DNA of 64,000 bases from Chloroflexota bacterium (GTDB lineage Bacteria > Chloroflexota > Dehalococcoidia > UBA2979), in NCBI GenBank assembly GCA_947472995.1, contig CANJBO010000006.1, forward strand, positions 1-64,000, given 5' to 3'. The translations under genes were made by a program, and so were the position numbers. The notes under the pieces are model-generated. The model did not search any database. It was given only the letters and a program-made list of their open reading frames with translations, and was not told the DNA's origin. Positions 26,513 through 35,058 of the stretch are shown one piece after another (position 1 is the first letter of the stretch; each line of letters opens with the position of its first letter).

Positions 26513-26542
26513 ATGTTAGCACTCACCCGGGGAGAGTGCCAA
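26513..26542 (-). promoter_or_regulatory. CIRCE operator overlapping the groESL promoter
   Basis: TTAGCACTC (26516-26524), nine bases, GAGTGCCAA (26534-26542): the CIRCE inverted repeat with one mismatch to the usual GAGTGCTAA. On the minus strand TTGGCA, an 18-nt spacer and TAACAT form a promoter lying inside the operator. This predicts repression by HrcA, which is not encoded in this window. Confidence 0.9.
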
Positions 26543-26580
26543 CCCCTTTTTTCTTGGGACGGTCGATACCTGAAATCGTG

Positions 26581-26586
26581 TAACCT
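26581..26586 (+). promoter_or_regulatory. -10 box of the leaderless Xre-type regulator gene
   Basis: TAACCT ends six nt before ATG 26593, with no ribosome site in between. Confidence 0.45.
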
Positions 26587-26592
26587 CCCGGC

Positions 26593-26898
26593 ATGCCAGA
26601 ACGTATCGACGAGGACTGGACACCCGACGAGGTGCAGCGGCTGCGCTCCTACCTCGACGTGTCGCAGGCGGAGCTCGCGGCGCGGGTGGGGACGCGGCAG
26701 CAGACGATCTCGGAGTGGGAGACCGGCACGCGCGCGCCTCGTCGCATGTCGCGACGCCTGCTCCACCTCGTCGCCGAGGCGTCCGGGTTCTACGCAGTCG
26801 TTCAGGAGGCGAACGCCGGGATACCCGGCACGCCTCCGGCGGACCTGCGGGCGTCGAGCGGCACCGACAGCACACCCCCCGCACCCCCGACTGCATGA
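26593..26898 (+). CDS. Xre-type HTH transcriptional regulator
   Basis: A 101-residue DNA-binding protein. Residues 12-65 form an Xre/Cro HTH (VQRLRSYLDVSQAELAARVG, TRQQTISEWETGTRAPRRMS). The last 30 residues (NAGIPGTPPADLRASSGTDS, TPPAPPTA) are encoded by a family C repeat and low-complexity sequence, so the original C-terminus has probably been replaced or extended. It diverges from the groESL operon and its start codon lies about 50 bp from CIRCE. The stop overlaps the DUF2851 start as ATGA. Confidence 0.85.
   Translation: MPERIDEDWTPDEVQRLRSYLDVSQAELAARVGTRQQTISEWETGTRAPRRMSRRLLHLVAEASGFYAVVQEANAGIPGTPPADLRASSGTDSTPPAPPTA
26815..26829. repeat. Family C hairpin inside the Xre-type gene
   Basis: GCCGGGATACCCGGC, followed by CGCCTCCGGCGGACCTGCGG. 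It encodes AGIPG of the regulator's tail. A close copy with the same GACCT-CGGGC flank precedes ileS (53921). Confidence 0.7.
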
Positions 26899-28037
26899 CC
26901 GCCGCGATGATCCGCGTCGTGCGCGAGGACGCCGCCGAGTACGCGCCGGGCGTCGCGCACGGCGTCGCCTCGCCCGGCTCGTCACCGTTCCCGGAGCACG
27001 CGCTGGTCGCGCTGTGGCTGCTCGGGCGGACACCGGCGGCGGCGTTGCCGTGGCCGCTGCTGCGCGCCGGCCGGGCGGGACCCGGCCCCGGCCCCGACGT
27101 GCGCGAGGCGACCGTGCTGCTGCCCAGCGGCGTGACGCGCACCGGGGACGTGGAGATGCACCTGCGCGCCTCGGACTTCGCGCGGCACGGGCACGCGACG
27201 GACGCCGCGTACGCGGGCGTGATCCTGCACGTCGTGTGGGAGGACGACCGGCCGCCGGGCGAGCGCGGCACCCCGACCGTGCTGCCACCCGCACCGGGCG
27301 CCGCGCCGGGACAGCCCGGCGGCAGCGCCGCGATCGTCGAGGTCGCGCCGCACCTGAGGCACGACCCGGCGCGCCTGGAGGCACTGGTCGCGCGCGGGCC
27401 GACGGGCGCCGAGCCGTGCGCGGAGATCGCAGCGATGCGCGGCGTCGAGGCGACCGCCGCGCTCGTGCGGCGCGAGGGGCAGCGGCGGCTCGCCGAGCGG
27501 GCGTGGCGCGTGGGCCACCTCGCCGCGCGCTACGACTGGCCGGGCGCGTGGGCGCTGCTGCTCGACCGCGCCGTGCGCGCGACCGCAGGACGGCGACGCG
27601 AGAGCGAGGCGGCACACGCCGCGCACCTCGCGGCGATCGAGGTGCGCCTCCGTGCGGAGCCGCTCGCCGGGCTGATCGCGGCGGCGCGGCTCGCGCGCCC
27701 GCACGCGCTGATCGAGGCGGTGCGCGCGCCGGGGATGGGCGCCGGACGCGCGGCGGAGATCGCGTGGAACGCGGCGCTGCCGCTGCTGATCGCTGCCGCG
27801 GCGGAGTTCAGCGACCTCGACCTCGCGCGCGCGACGGCGACGCTGGCCGGGGCGTGGCCGACGCCGCGGCCGTACGGGCGCACGCTCGCACTCGCGCGGC
27901 TGCTCGGTCCGGCGCCGGCGCGGCCGGGGGCGCTGCATGCGCAGGGGCTGCTGCACCTGCAGGACCTGTGGTGCATGCGCGGCGGCTGCGGGGCGTGCCC
28001 GCTGTCCTCGACGAGCGGGGAACCAACGGGCGACTAG
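26895..28037 (+). CDS. DUF2851 family protein
   Basis: A 380-residue protein of the DUF2851 family, function unknown. Recognisable parts are the N-terminal LVALWLLGR, the GPGPGPDVREATVLLPSGVT segment, TGDVEMHLRASDFARHGHAT, VILHVVWEDDRP and the C-terminal cysteine motif LHLQDLWCMRGGCGACPLSS, which could bind metal or an Fe-S cluster. The histidines and acidic residues of the first half could form a nuclease-like or hydrolase site, but that is conjecture. ATG 26895 overlaps the regulator's stop by 4 nt, so the pair is probably co-translated. Confidence 0.85.
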   Translation: MTAAMIRVVREDAAEYAPGVAHGVASPGSSPFPEHALVALWLLGRTPAAALPWPLLRAGRAGPGPGPDVREATVLLPSGVTRTGDVEMHLRASDFARHGHATDAAYAGVILHVVWEDDRPPGERGTPTVLPPAPGAAPGQPGGSAAIVEVAPHLRHDPARLEALVARGPTGAEPCAEIAAMRGVEATAALVRREGQRRLAERAWRVGHLAARYDWPGAWALLLDRAVRATAGRRRESEAAHAAHLAAIEVRLRAEPLAGLIAAARLARPHALIEAVRAPGMGAGRAAEIAWNAALPLLIAAAAEFSDLDLARATATLAGAWPTPRPYGRTLALARLLGPAPARPGALHAQGLLHLQDLWCMRGGCGACPLSSTSGEPTGD

Positions 28038-28082
28038 CGCGGCGGGGAACATCGAGGATCGGGGCGGGTAAGTCGACCCCGA

Positions 28083-28206
28083 GCCCCCACCCCAGCCCCT
28101 CCCCCGCGAGGGGGAGGGGCTGGACGCCCCAGGATCACCGGCCGACGCGCGAGTAGCGCCCTTCAGAACCCTCGTCCATTGATGGGAGAGGGCAGGGTGA
28201 GGGCCG
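28083..28206. repeat. Family A double-hairpin element, longer spacer
   Basis: CCCCTCCCCC-gcga-GGGGGAGGGG at one end and CCCTCGTCCAT-tg-ATGGGAGAGGG at the other, separated by about 55 bp. It fills most of the gap between the convergent DUF2851 and tsaD genes. Confidence 0.7.
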
Positions 28207-28284
28207 CTTCAACTCGAGATCGGCACGAGGAACACCGCGAGATCGCACGAGCAGCGGCAGCCCGAGGAGCGGCGTGCCGCCCGA

Positions 28285-29307
28285 CTAGGAGAAGCGGCGG
28301 CCGCGGCGGACGGCCGTCGGGGTGATGTCGAGCGGGGACTCCGGCGCGACCGCGTCGTCGAGGTGGCGGAAGGCGGCGGCGGCGATCATCGCGGCGTTGT
28401 CCGTGCAGAGCACGGGCGGGGGGATGTGCACCGGGACGGGGGAGCGCTCGACGACGCGCTCGCGCAGGCGGCGGTTCGCGGCGACGCCGCCGGCGACGAG
28501 CATCGAGGCGACACCCTCGCGCTCGGCGGCGCGCGCGGCCTTCTGCGACAGCACGTCGACGACCGACTCCTCGAACGCCCACGCGATCTCGGCGGGGGGC
28601 GGCGCGTCGCTGGACTGGACGAGGTGCAGGACCGCGGTCTTCAGCCCGGAGAACGAGAAGTCGTCGCCCGTGCGGAGCCACGCGCGCGGGAGGCGCAGCT
28701 TGCGCACCTCGGCAGTGGCGGCGAGGTGCGAGATCGGCGGGCCGCCGGGGTACGGGAGGTCGAGCAGCCGCGCGACCTTGTCGAACGCCTCGCCCGCCGC
28801 GTCGTCGCGCGTGCCGCCGAGGCGCTCGAAGCGGCCGTGCTCGCGCATCAGCAGCAGCTCGGTGTGCCCGCCCGACACGACGAGCGCGAGCGCCGGCAGC
28901 TCGGGCGGGGCGCCGTGGCCGCTCGGCGCGCCGGTCGCGGCGTCCAGCCAGTTCGCGCAGACGTGGCCCTCGATGTGGTCGACGGGGATCAGCGGCAGGC
29001 CGCGCGCGTAGGCGAGGCCGCGCGCGCCGTTCAGGCCGATGACCAGCGCGCCGGGGAGTCCGGGGCCAGCCGTCGCCGCGATCGCGTCGATGTCGTCCCA
29101 CGTGCACTCGGCGTCGGCCAGCGCGCGACGGACGACCGGGACGAGCGCGCGCAGGTGGGCGCGCGCAGCGACCTCGGGGACGACGCCACCGGTCTCCTCG
29201 TGCAGCGCGGTCTGGGAGGCGACGACGTTGGAGAGCATGCGCGTGCCATCCGCGACGACCGACGCGGCCGTCTCGTCACACGAGCTCTCGATGCCGAGGA
29301 TGCGCAT
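28285..29307 (-). CDS. tsaD: tRNA threonylcarbamoyladenosine synthase subunit TsaD
   Basis: Transfers the threonylcarbamoyl group to A37 of ANN-decoding tRNAs together with TsaB/TsaE. The 340-residue ASKHA protein shows ILGIESSCDETAASVV, the metal histidines in EVAARAHLRAL and HIEGHVCANWL, GPGLPGALVIGLNGARGLAY, VVSGGHTELL and VAGGVAANRRLRERV, with DNAAMIAAAA near the end. Length and motifs are standard. No tsaB or tsaE is adjacent. GC-rich repeats flank it on both sides, so it is probably monocistronic. Confidence 0.97.
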   Translation of the reverse strand: MRILGIESSCDETAASVVADGTRMLSNVVASQTALHEETGGVVPEVAARAHLRALVPVVRRALADAECTWDDIDAIAATAGPGLPGALVIGLNGARGLAYARGLPLIPVDHIEGHVCANWLDAATGAPSGHGAPPELPALALVVSGGHTELLLMREHGRFERLGGTRDDAAGEAFDKVARLLDLPYPGGPPISHLAATAEVRKLRLPRAWLRTGDDFSFSGLKTAVLHLVQSSDAPPPAEIAWAFEESVVDVLSQKAARAAEREGVASMLVAGGVAANRRLRERVVERSPVPVHIPPPVLCTDNAAMIAAAAFRHLDDAVAPESPLDITPTAVRRGRRFS

Positions 29308-29383
29308 CGGTCGAGTCTAGCGCGCGGGCGGCGCAGCGGCTTCGGGGGTGCGTGCAGGGTGCTGTGTGGTTCGGATCGGGATC

Positions 29384-29572
29384 GGACCCTCCCCCTTTAC
29401 GGGGGAGGGCAGGGTGGGGGTTCCGCTTCGGCGAGTCGGCGACGAGGACCACGTCACCGCCCCGCCGCCGTCGACGCCGTGCGGTCCGCGCGGGCCGACA
29501 AGCGGCATGTGCGAGTCGGTGGGGTGAGCGCCCCCCACCCCAACCCTCCCCCGCGAGGGGGGAGGGGGCGGA
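29384..29572. repeat. Two family A hairpin units
   Basis: CCCTCCCCC-ttta-CGGGGGAGGG (29387-29412 region) and CCCTCCCCC-gcga-GGGGGGAGGG (29543-29570 region) in the 288-bp gap between tsaD and the PP2C-like gene. Nothing else is recognisable in this gap. Confidence 0.7.
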
Positions 29573-29595
29573 GCACGCTGCGAGATGGGGTGCCG

Positions 29596-31737
29596 CTAGC
29601 GCGCGGGCGTCGCAGCGGCGCCTGCCCCGACGGGGGTGCTCGCGGCGACGGGCGGCGTGGGGCTCGAGGACGCGCCGTTGGCGGGCGTGCCGGAGGGGGA
29701 CGCAGACGGGGAGCCCGAGGGCTGGACCGGCGGCTGGCCCGCCGGGGCGACGTCGAAGTAGCTGATGCCGTCGCCGCTCAGCAGGAACAGCCGCGATCCG
29801 TCCGCCGAGATGGCGAGGCCGCGCAGGTCGCCGAAGCTCGGGTTGCGGTACTGCCGCACGAACCTGCCCTCGCGGTCGCCGACGACGATGCGCTTGTTGC
29901 CGCGGTCGGCGAGGAACAGCAGCGAGCGCTGGAGGTCCTCGACCAGCGCGACCGGGCCCTTCGGCGGCGTGTCGATGCCGTCGAGGAGCGGGGCGGTCTC
30001 CTTGCCGGAGCGGAAGCGCCGCAGCCGGCCCTGGTCGACGACGTACACATCGCCGTCGACGACGAGCCCGGTCGCGGTGCCGAGGTCGACACCACCGAGC
30101 ATCCCGGTGCGCTCCGAGTCGTAGCCCTCGGACGCCGGGAAGTATTTCCAGATCTCACCCTTGCCGGGGTCGAGGATGTAGAGGCTGCGCTGGTAGACGG
30201 CGATCGCGTTCGGCGAGCCCAGCTCGGGCGCGCCGCGCAGCACCACCGGCACCGGCGTCTTCGCCGTCTCCGACATGGTGAACAGGCTGCGCCCCTCGTC
30301 GAGGAGCAGCAGGCGTCCGCTCTGCGCGTCCCACGCGATGCTCTTCGGGTCGCGCGCCGGCGTGCCGCCGTAGGTCGATCCGGCGCGGTACACCTCCTCC
30401 GGCGTCGAGGGCTGCGCGGCGTCCATGCGGAAGACGCGGCCGCGGTCCGACTCCACGAACCAGATCGAGCGGCCGCCGACGACGACGGTCTGCGGGTTCA
30501 CCGGCGCGGTCACCGTGCCCTCGAACTTCAGCAGCTGCGTCGCGGTGCCGACGTCGCTGACAGCGTCGAGCTTCGACAGCTCCGCCTGCGCCTGTGCCGC
30601 GTACGTGCGGACGCGCGCATCGTCGGGCGCGATGGCGCGCGCCTTCTCGGTCGCCGCGAGGACGGCCTGCAGCGCCTTGCGTCGATCGTCCGCGCGCTGC
30701 GCCGCGGTGGCGGTGGTGAGCTGCTGCTGGGCCGTCGCGAGCACCTTGTCCAGCTCGGCGGCGCGGTCCTGCGTCAGCAAGCCGGGGCCGATCGTCCACG
30801 AAAGGAGCCCGACCGCCAGCAGCGCGCCGACCGCGAGTGCGATCCAGCGCCAGGGCAGCTGCGCCTCCAGCGGCGTGCGACCGACGGTGCGCGCGGGCCG
30901 GCGGATCGAGGGGAACGGGATCGGCTGCGAGGACTGCGGCCCCCAGCGCCGCCGCGCCGTCGGCTCCGGCGCGCGCTCCGCCTCGAAGCGCGGGGCGGCC
31001 GTGCGGTGGCCGGAGTCGATGTCCGGCAGCACGACCTCGCGCCCCTCGATGTCGTCGAGGTCCATGTCCAGCGGGGCGGGCATGCCGCCGTCCTCGATGT
31101 CGAGGTCGGCGACCAGCACGGCGGTCATGTCCGTGACGTCGCGCGTGCGGCGGAACAGCTCCGCGAGCGCGCCCTCCGGCCCGGCGGCGAGCGACTCCTC
31201 GACCTGGCGCAGGCCGATGATCTCCTCGACGGTCGAGGTGAGCAGCAGCACCTCGCGGCCGGAGATGTCGGTCGCGGTGAAGCGCGGCTCGATCTCGTCG
31301 GGACCGCCGAGGGGCGCGGCGGCGGGGAGGCCCTCGGTGGAGAGGCGCGTCATGCTGTGCTGGCCGGAGACGTAGGCGAGGCCGGGGCCGACCTGCACGA
31401 TCGTCGCCTCGCCGTCGCGGATGACCACGCACGTGACGCCGACGGCGACACGGTGCTCGCGCAGGGAGCGGCGGTTCCACTCGGCGAGGTTCGTGTGTGC
31501 CTGCTGGAGCGCGCGGAGCAGGCCGCCGGTGATCGAGAGCGACTCCCGCGCGAACAGCGCGGCGACCGCCTCGGCGACCTCGGAGCAGAACTCGGCGGAG
31601 CGGCGATCGGCCGGCTCGGCGAGGACCAGCAGGCGGATCGTCTCGTCCTCGCGCTCGCGGCGGCGATCCACGAGCCACGGCCCGTGCTCGCGCACCTGCC
31701 CGTCGACGATCGCGTAGCGGCCGACCCACGTGCCCAC
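29596..31737 (-). CDS. PP2C-like membrane protein with extracytoplasmic beta-propeller
   Basis: A 713-residue three-part protein. Residues 1-220 resemble a PP2C/SpoIIE-type phosphatase fold (LLVLAEPADRRSAEFCSEVA; HRVAVGVTCVVIRDGEATIV; VGPGLAYVSG; LLLTSTVEEIIG), but the metal-binding DG and GD/DN pairs are missing, so catalysis is doubtful. A transmembrane helix (WRWIALAVGALLAVGLLSW, about residues 297-315) follows a Pro/Arg linker, then an external coiled coil (DRAAELDKVLATAQQQLTTA). Residues 400-680 form an NHL/YVTN-like propeller (GRLLLLDEGRSLFTM; QRSLYILDPGKGEIWKY). The Ser/Pro/Ala tail is disordered. GTG 31737 follows an in-frame stop. It may pass outside signals inward. Confidence 0.8.
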   Translation of the reverse strand: MGTWVGRYAIVDGQVREHGPWLVDRRREREDETIRLLVLAEPADRRSAEFCSEVAEAVAALFARESLSITGGLLRALQQAHTNLAEWNRRSLREHRVAVGVTCVVIRDGEATIVQVGPGLAYVSGQHSMTRLSTEGLPAAAPLGGPDEIEPRFTATDISGREVLLLTSTVEEIIGLRQVEESLAAGPEGALAELFRRTRDVTDMTAVLVADLDIEDGGMPAPLDMDLDDIEGREVVLPDIDSGHRTAAPRFEAERAPEPTARRRWGPQSSQPIPFPSIRRPARTVGRTPLEAQLPWRWIALAVGALLAVGLLSWTIGPGLLTQDRAAELDKVLATAQQQLTTATAAQRADDRRKALQAVLAATEKARAIAPDDARVRTYAAQAQAELSKLDAVSDVGTATQLLKFEGTVTAPVNPQTVVVGGRSIWFVESDRGRVFRMDAAQPSTPEEVYRAGSTYGGTPARDPKSIAWDAQSGRLLLLDEGRSLFTMSETAKTPVPVVLRGAPELGSPNAIAVYQRSLYILDPGKGEIWKYFPASEGYDSERTGMLGGVDLGTATGLVVDGDVYVVDQGRLRRFRSGKETAPLLDGIDTPPKGPVALVEDLQRSLLFLADRGNKRIVVGDREGRFVRQYRNPSFGDLRGLAISADGSRLFLLSGDGISYFDVAPAGQPPVQPSGSPSASPSGTPANGASSSPTPPVAASTPVGAGAAATPAR

Positions 31738-31987
31738 GGGCTAGCGACCCACCGCGTGCGACGCGCGATGGAAGCAGGGTGCGAGGAGGCAACGCGGACG
31801 ATGAGCCACGGGTGGTCCTGGAATCCCCGCCCGGGGAGGCGCCGTCATGATAGCGACCGCCCGGGACGGGCGTCGATCCGCGAGCCTCGTGTGGACGTGA
31901 TGCAGCGTGCGTGACGCGCGGGCGGGAGCAGGCGGCACGCTCTCAGAACGAGCACGCACCGCCCGACGTTCGCGGCTGGCCGGCGTG

Positions 31988-32470
31988 CTAGCTGGCTTGA
32001 TAGTCGCCCGAGCGGCCGCCGGACTTCGCGACGAGGCGGATGGCCTCGATCGCCATGCCGCGCTCGACGGCCTTGCACATGTCGTAGACGGTCAGCGCGG
32101 CGACGGAGACAGCGGTGAGCGCCTCCATCTCGACGCCGGTGCGCGAGGTGACGCGGACGGTCGCCTCGATCTCGATCGACGTGCCGTCACCGGACGGTTC
32201 GAGGTTCACCTCGACGCCGGAGATGGGGAGCGGGTGGCAGAGCGGGATCAGCTCGTGGGTGCGCTTCGCCGCCATGATGCCGGCGATGCGCGCGGTCGCG
32301 AGCACGTCGCCCTTCGGCAGACGTCCCTCGACGATCAGCGCGAGCGTCGAGGGCTCCATGACGACACGCCCGCGTGCGGTCGCCTCGCGCTGCGTGACGT
32401 CCTTGTCGGAGACGTCGACCATCCGCGCGTGGCCCTGCGCGTCGAGGTGCGAGAGGGCGTCAGAGGTCAT
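31988..32470 (-). CDS. moaC: Cyclic pyranopterin monophosphate synthase MoaC
   Basis: Second enzyme of molybdenum cofactor synthesis, converting the MoaA product to cPMP. The 160-residue protein has the signature [38 protein letters not shown], the catalytic [16 protein letters not shown], and [20 protein letters not shown] with AVSVA. ATG 32470 lies four nt after the moaA stop, so the two are one operon; upstream residues in the same frame are noncoding. The 250 bp downstream hold no gene that I can see. Confidence 0.97.
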   Translation of the reverse strand: MTSDALSHLDAQGHARMVDVSDKDVTQREATARGRVVMEPSTLALIVEGRLPKGDVLATARIAGIMAAKRTHELIPLCHPLPISGVEVNLEPSGDGTSIEIEATVRVTSRTGVEMEALTAVSVAALTVYDMCKAVERGMAIEAIRLVAKSGGRSGDYQAS

Positions 32471-32474
32471 CTCG

Positions 32475-33548
32475 CTAGCCTCCGATGTACGACATCTCGA
32501 CGCGGCGGAGGCCGGCGGTCGAGGCGGAGCGCTGCTCCGAGTAGCGATCCTCGCGCGCCGTCCACGTGGCGTCGATGAGCGCGAGGAGATCTTCATCGGT
32601 CGCGCCGCTGCGCATCGCGGCGCGGAAGTCGGCGCCGGCCTCGGCGGCGAAGAGGCAGGTGTAGATCGATCCCTCCGCGGAAAGGCGGGCGCGGGTGCAG
32701 GTGCCGCAGAACGGCTGCGTCACGGAGGTGATGACGCCGATCTCGCCGGCGCCGTCGCGGTAGCGATAGCGCCGCGCGACCTCGCCCTCGTAGCTCGCCT
32801 CGATCGGCTCCAGCGGGAACTCGGCGTCGATCTGGCGCACGAGGTCGGCGGCCGGGACCACCTCGTCCATCTGCCAGCCGTTGGTGCTGCCGACGTCCAT
32901 GAACTCGATGAACCGCACGATGTGCGGCGTGCCGCGGAAGTGCCGCGCGAGGTCGAGCAGCGTGTGGTCGTTCACGCCGCGGCGCACGACCGCGTTCACC
33001 TTCACCGGCAGCCCGGCGGCCTCGGCGGCGTCGATGCCCTCAAGCACCATCGCCACCGGGAAGTCCATGTCGTTCATCGAGCGGAACACCGCGTCGTCGA
33101 GGGAGTCGAGGCTCACGGTGACGCGATCGAGGCCGGCGCGGGCGAGCGGCTCCGCCATCGTCTTCAGCAGCGTGCCGTTGGTGGTCATCGCAATGTCCAT
33201 GCCGGGGATCGCGTCGAGCATCTCCACCAGCGCCGGAAGCTGGGCGCGCAGCGTCGGCTCGCCCCCGGTGAGGCGGAGCTTCCTCACGCCGCGCGAGGCG
33301 AACAGGCGGGCGATCCGCGCGATCTCCTCGAACGTCATGATCTCGGCGCGCGGGAGGAAGGCGAAGTCCGCGCCGAAGACTTCCTTGGGCATGCAGTAGC
33401 GGCAGCGGAAGTTGCAGCGGTCGGTGACCGAGATGCGGAGATCGTGCAGCGGCCGCCCGAGCCGGTCCACGAGGACAGGCGCGCCCGAGGATGCCTCGAG
33501 GGGCGCGTGCCCCTCGATCTCCGAGGAGTCGAGGTCTGGGTGGGGCAT
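32475..33548 (-). CDS. moaA: GTP 3',8-cyclase MoaA
   Basis: Radical SAM enzyme that cyclises GTP in the first step of molybdenum cofactor synthesis. The 357-residue protein has the SAM cluster motif [10 protein letters not shown] (about residues 47-56), [33 protein letters not shown]-type [13 protein letters not shown], and the C-terminal cluster [20 protein letters not shown] with C following. It ends in IGG, the conserved Gly-Gly tail. ATG 33548 is chosen because a TACACT box lies six nt upstream, indicating a leaderless transcript. moaC follows. Confidence 0.97.
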   Translation of the reverse strand: MPHPDLDSSEIEGHAPLEASSGAPVLVDRLGRPLHDLRISVTDRCNFRCRYCMPKEVFGADFAFLPRAEIMTFEEIARIARLFASRGVRKLRLTGGEPTLRAQLPALVEMLDAIPGMDIAMTTNGTLLKTMAEPLARAGLDRVTVSLDSLDDAVFRSMNDMDFPVAMVLEGIDAAEAAGLPVKVNAVVRRGVNDHTLLDLARHFRGTPHIVRFIEFMDVGSTNGWQMDEVVPAADLVRQIDAEFPLEPIEASYEGEVARRYRYRDGAGEIGVITSVTQPFCGTCTRARLSAEGSIYTCLFAAEAGADFRAAMRSGATDEDLLALIDATWTAREDRYSEQRSASTAGLRRVEMSYIGG

Positions 33549-33554
33549 GCATCC

Positions 33555-33560
33555 AGTGTA
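33555..33560 (-). promoter_or_regulatory. -10 box of leaderless moaA
   Basis: On the minus strand TACACT ends six nt before ATG 33548. Confidence 0.5.
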
Positions 33561-33606
33561 ATCCCTGTCGTGCGCTGGACCGGAGGCGGGAGGGACGGAA
33601 GCGGAA

Positions 33607-33655
33607 GCCCTCACCCCAGCCCTCTCCCACAGGTGGGAGAGGGGGCCGGATGCTC
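33607..33655. repeat. Family A hairpin repeat, single unit
   Basis: GCCCTCACCCCAGCCCTCTCCCAC with its complementary GTGGGAGAGGG arm, between the divergent moaA and rsmJ genes. Confidence 0.7.
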
Positions 33656-33663
33656 GTTCCCGC

Positions 33664-33669
33664 TACGAT
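33664..33669 (+). promoter_or_regulatory. -10 box of leaderless rsmJ
   Basis: TACGAT ends six nt before ATG 33676. Confidence 0.5.
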
Positions 33670-33675
33670 CACCTG

Positions 33676-34506
33676 ATGGACGACCTGACCGAGGCCTCCG
33701 AGCGCGCAGTGGTGGTCGTCGTCACCTCGACCGACCCGGCGCTGCGCGCGACGGCCGCCGCCCGCGCCGAGGCGCTCGGCCTGTCGTTCGTCAACGACGC
33801 CGCGGGGCTCCCCGCGGGGACGCTGCTGCTCACCCTCGACGCCGACGGCTGGTCGCTGGCCGACCCGGCGCCGGGCGCACCGGGGGCGGTCCGCGCCGAT
33901 CTGATCGGGGGCGGGCTGGGCGAACGGCTGCGGCAGGGGGGGCGCGGCGAGGGCCGCCTGGCGTCCGCGCTGGGCCTGAAGCGCCACCCGGGCGCGCGCG
34001 TGCTGGACGCGACGGCCGGCCTCGGGCGGGAGAGCGCGCTCGCGGCGGCGCTCGGCTGCACGGTGATCGCCTGCGAGCGCTCGCCGATCGTCGGCACGCT
34101 GCTGCGTGACGGCTTCGACCGCGCCGCCGAGGAGCCCGGCCTCGCGCTGGTCCTCGATCGCATCGACCTGCGCGTCGAGGATGCGCGCGACGTGCTGGCG
34201 TCGCTCGCCGCGGGCGACGACGAGGCGCGCCCGGACGCGGTGATCGTCGACCCGATGTTCCCCGAGCGCAGCAAGGCGGCACGCGCGAAGAAGGAGATGC
34301 AGCTGCTGCAACGGCTGCTCGGCCCGGACGACCCGCGCGACACGATCGCGCTGATCGAGGCGGCGCTCGCGACGGCGCGGCGACGCGTGATCCTCAAGCG
34401 CCCCGCGCACGCGCCGCAGGTGGCCGGCGTGCGCGCGCCCGACCTCGAGGTGCCCGGGCGCTCGGCGCGCTACGACGTGTACCTGATCGCCCCGCCGCGG
34501 CTGTAG
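33676..34506 (+). CDS. rsmJ: 16S rRNA (guanine1516-N2)-methyltransferase-like RsmJ
   Basis: SAM-dependent methyltransferase of the RsmJ (YhiQ) family, 276 residues. The SAM motif is VLDATAGLGRESALAAALGC (about residues 109-128), followed by VIACERSPIVGTLLRDGFDRA, the catalytic region DAVIVDPMFPERSKAARAKKE, and VILKRPAHAPQ. The order and spacing match RsmJ closely; in E. coli it modifies G1516 of 16S rRNA. The N-terminal 60 residues are less conserved. The gene is leaderless. It converges with the GNAT gene with a 6-nt gap. Confidence 0.9.
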   Translation: MDDLTEASERAVVVVVTSTDPALRATAAARAEALGLSFVNDAAGLPAGTLLLTLDADGWSLADPAPGAPGAVRADLIGGGLGERLRQGGRGEGRLASALGLKRHPGARVLDATAGLGRESALAAALGCTVIACERSPIVGTLLRDGFDRAAEEPGLALVLDRIDLRVEDARDVLASLAAGDDEARPDAVIVDPMFPERSKAARAKKEMQLLQRLLGPDDPRDTIALIEAALATARRRVILKRPAHAPQVAGVRAPDLEVPGRSARYDVYLIAPPRL

Positions 34507-34512
34507 CGGTCG

Positions 34513-35052
34513 CTAGGACAGCGCGCGGCGCATGCGGAACTCGCGGTACGCGGGACGGCCGGGCAGCGGCTCCACGTACCCGGTGAACGCGAACCCGCAC
34601 GACTCGTACAGCGCGATCGCCGGCGCGTTGCCTTCCGTCACCATCAGCTGCAACGCGCCTGCGCCGCCCTCGACGGCCCACGCCGTGACGGCGTCGAGGA
34701 GCCCGCGCGCGATGCCGAGGCGGCGGGCGGGCGGGTCGATCCACATCGAGATCACGTCCCACGGGGCGGCCGGGTCGAGCGGCGCGTCATCGATCAGCCC
34801 GCCCTGCGCGCCGCCGATCAGCCCGCACCAGCCCTCGGCGGTCTCCGCGATGAACAGCGCCGAGGCGCTCCCGGTCGCGCAGTCACGCACCCGCTCCTCC
34901 CACCACTCGGGTGGGCGGGCCAGCGCCTCCTCGATCGTCGAGCCGAACGCGAGCGGCTCGCCCTCCAGTGCGCGCAGCCGGATCGCGCGGTAGGGCACAG
35001 CCTCGCCGGCGCGGATGCGGCGGATCGTGACGCTCGGCATCTCGCCGGCCAT
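34513..35052 (-). CDS. GNAT-family N-acetyltransferase
   Basis: A 179-residue acetyltransferase. The acetyl-CoA motif A is ISMWIDPPARRLGIARGLLDAVTAW (R-x-x-G-x-A, about residues 101-125), motif B is LQLMVTEGNAPAIALYESCGF, and the end GYVEPLPGRPAYREFRMRR is typical. The N-terminal ALEGEPLAFGSTIEEALARP occurs in many GNATs related to RimJ/RimL and antibiotic resistance. The substrate is not known. ATG 35052 is six nt after the rdgB stop; ATG 35040 is an alternative. It is probably transcribed with rdgB. Confidence 0.9.
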   Translation of the reverse strand: MAGEMPSVTIRRIRAGEAVPYRAIRLRALEGEPLAFGSTIEEALARPPEWWEERVRDCATGSASALFIAETAEGWCGLIGGAQGGLIDDAPLDPAAPWDVISMWIDPPARRLGIARGLLDAVTAWAVEGGAGALQLMVTEGNAPAIALYESCGFAFTGYVEPLPGRPAYREFRMRRALS

Positions 35053-35058
35053 CGAGGG

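Noticed and set aside
28363-31914. A 1183-codon plus-strand open frame
   Set aside because: It lies opposite tsaD and the PP2C-like gene, has an unnatural Arg/Ala/Asp composition and crosses repeats and intergenic DNA.
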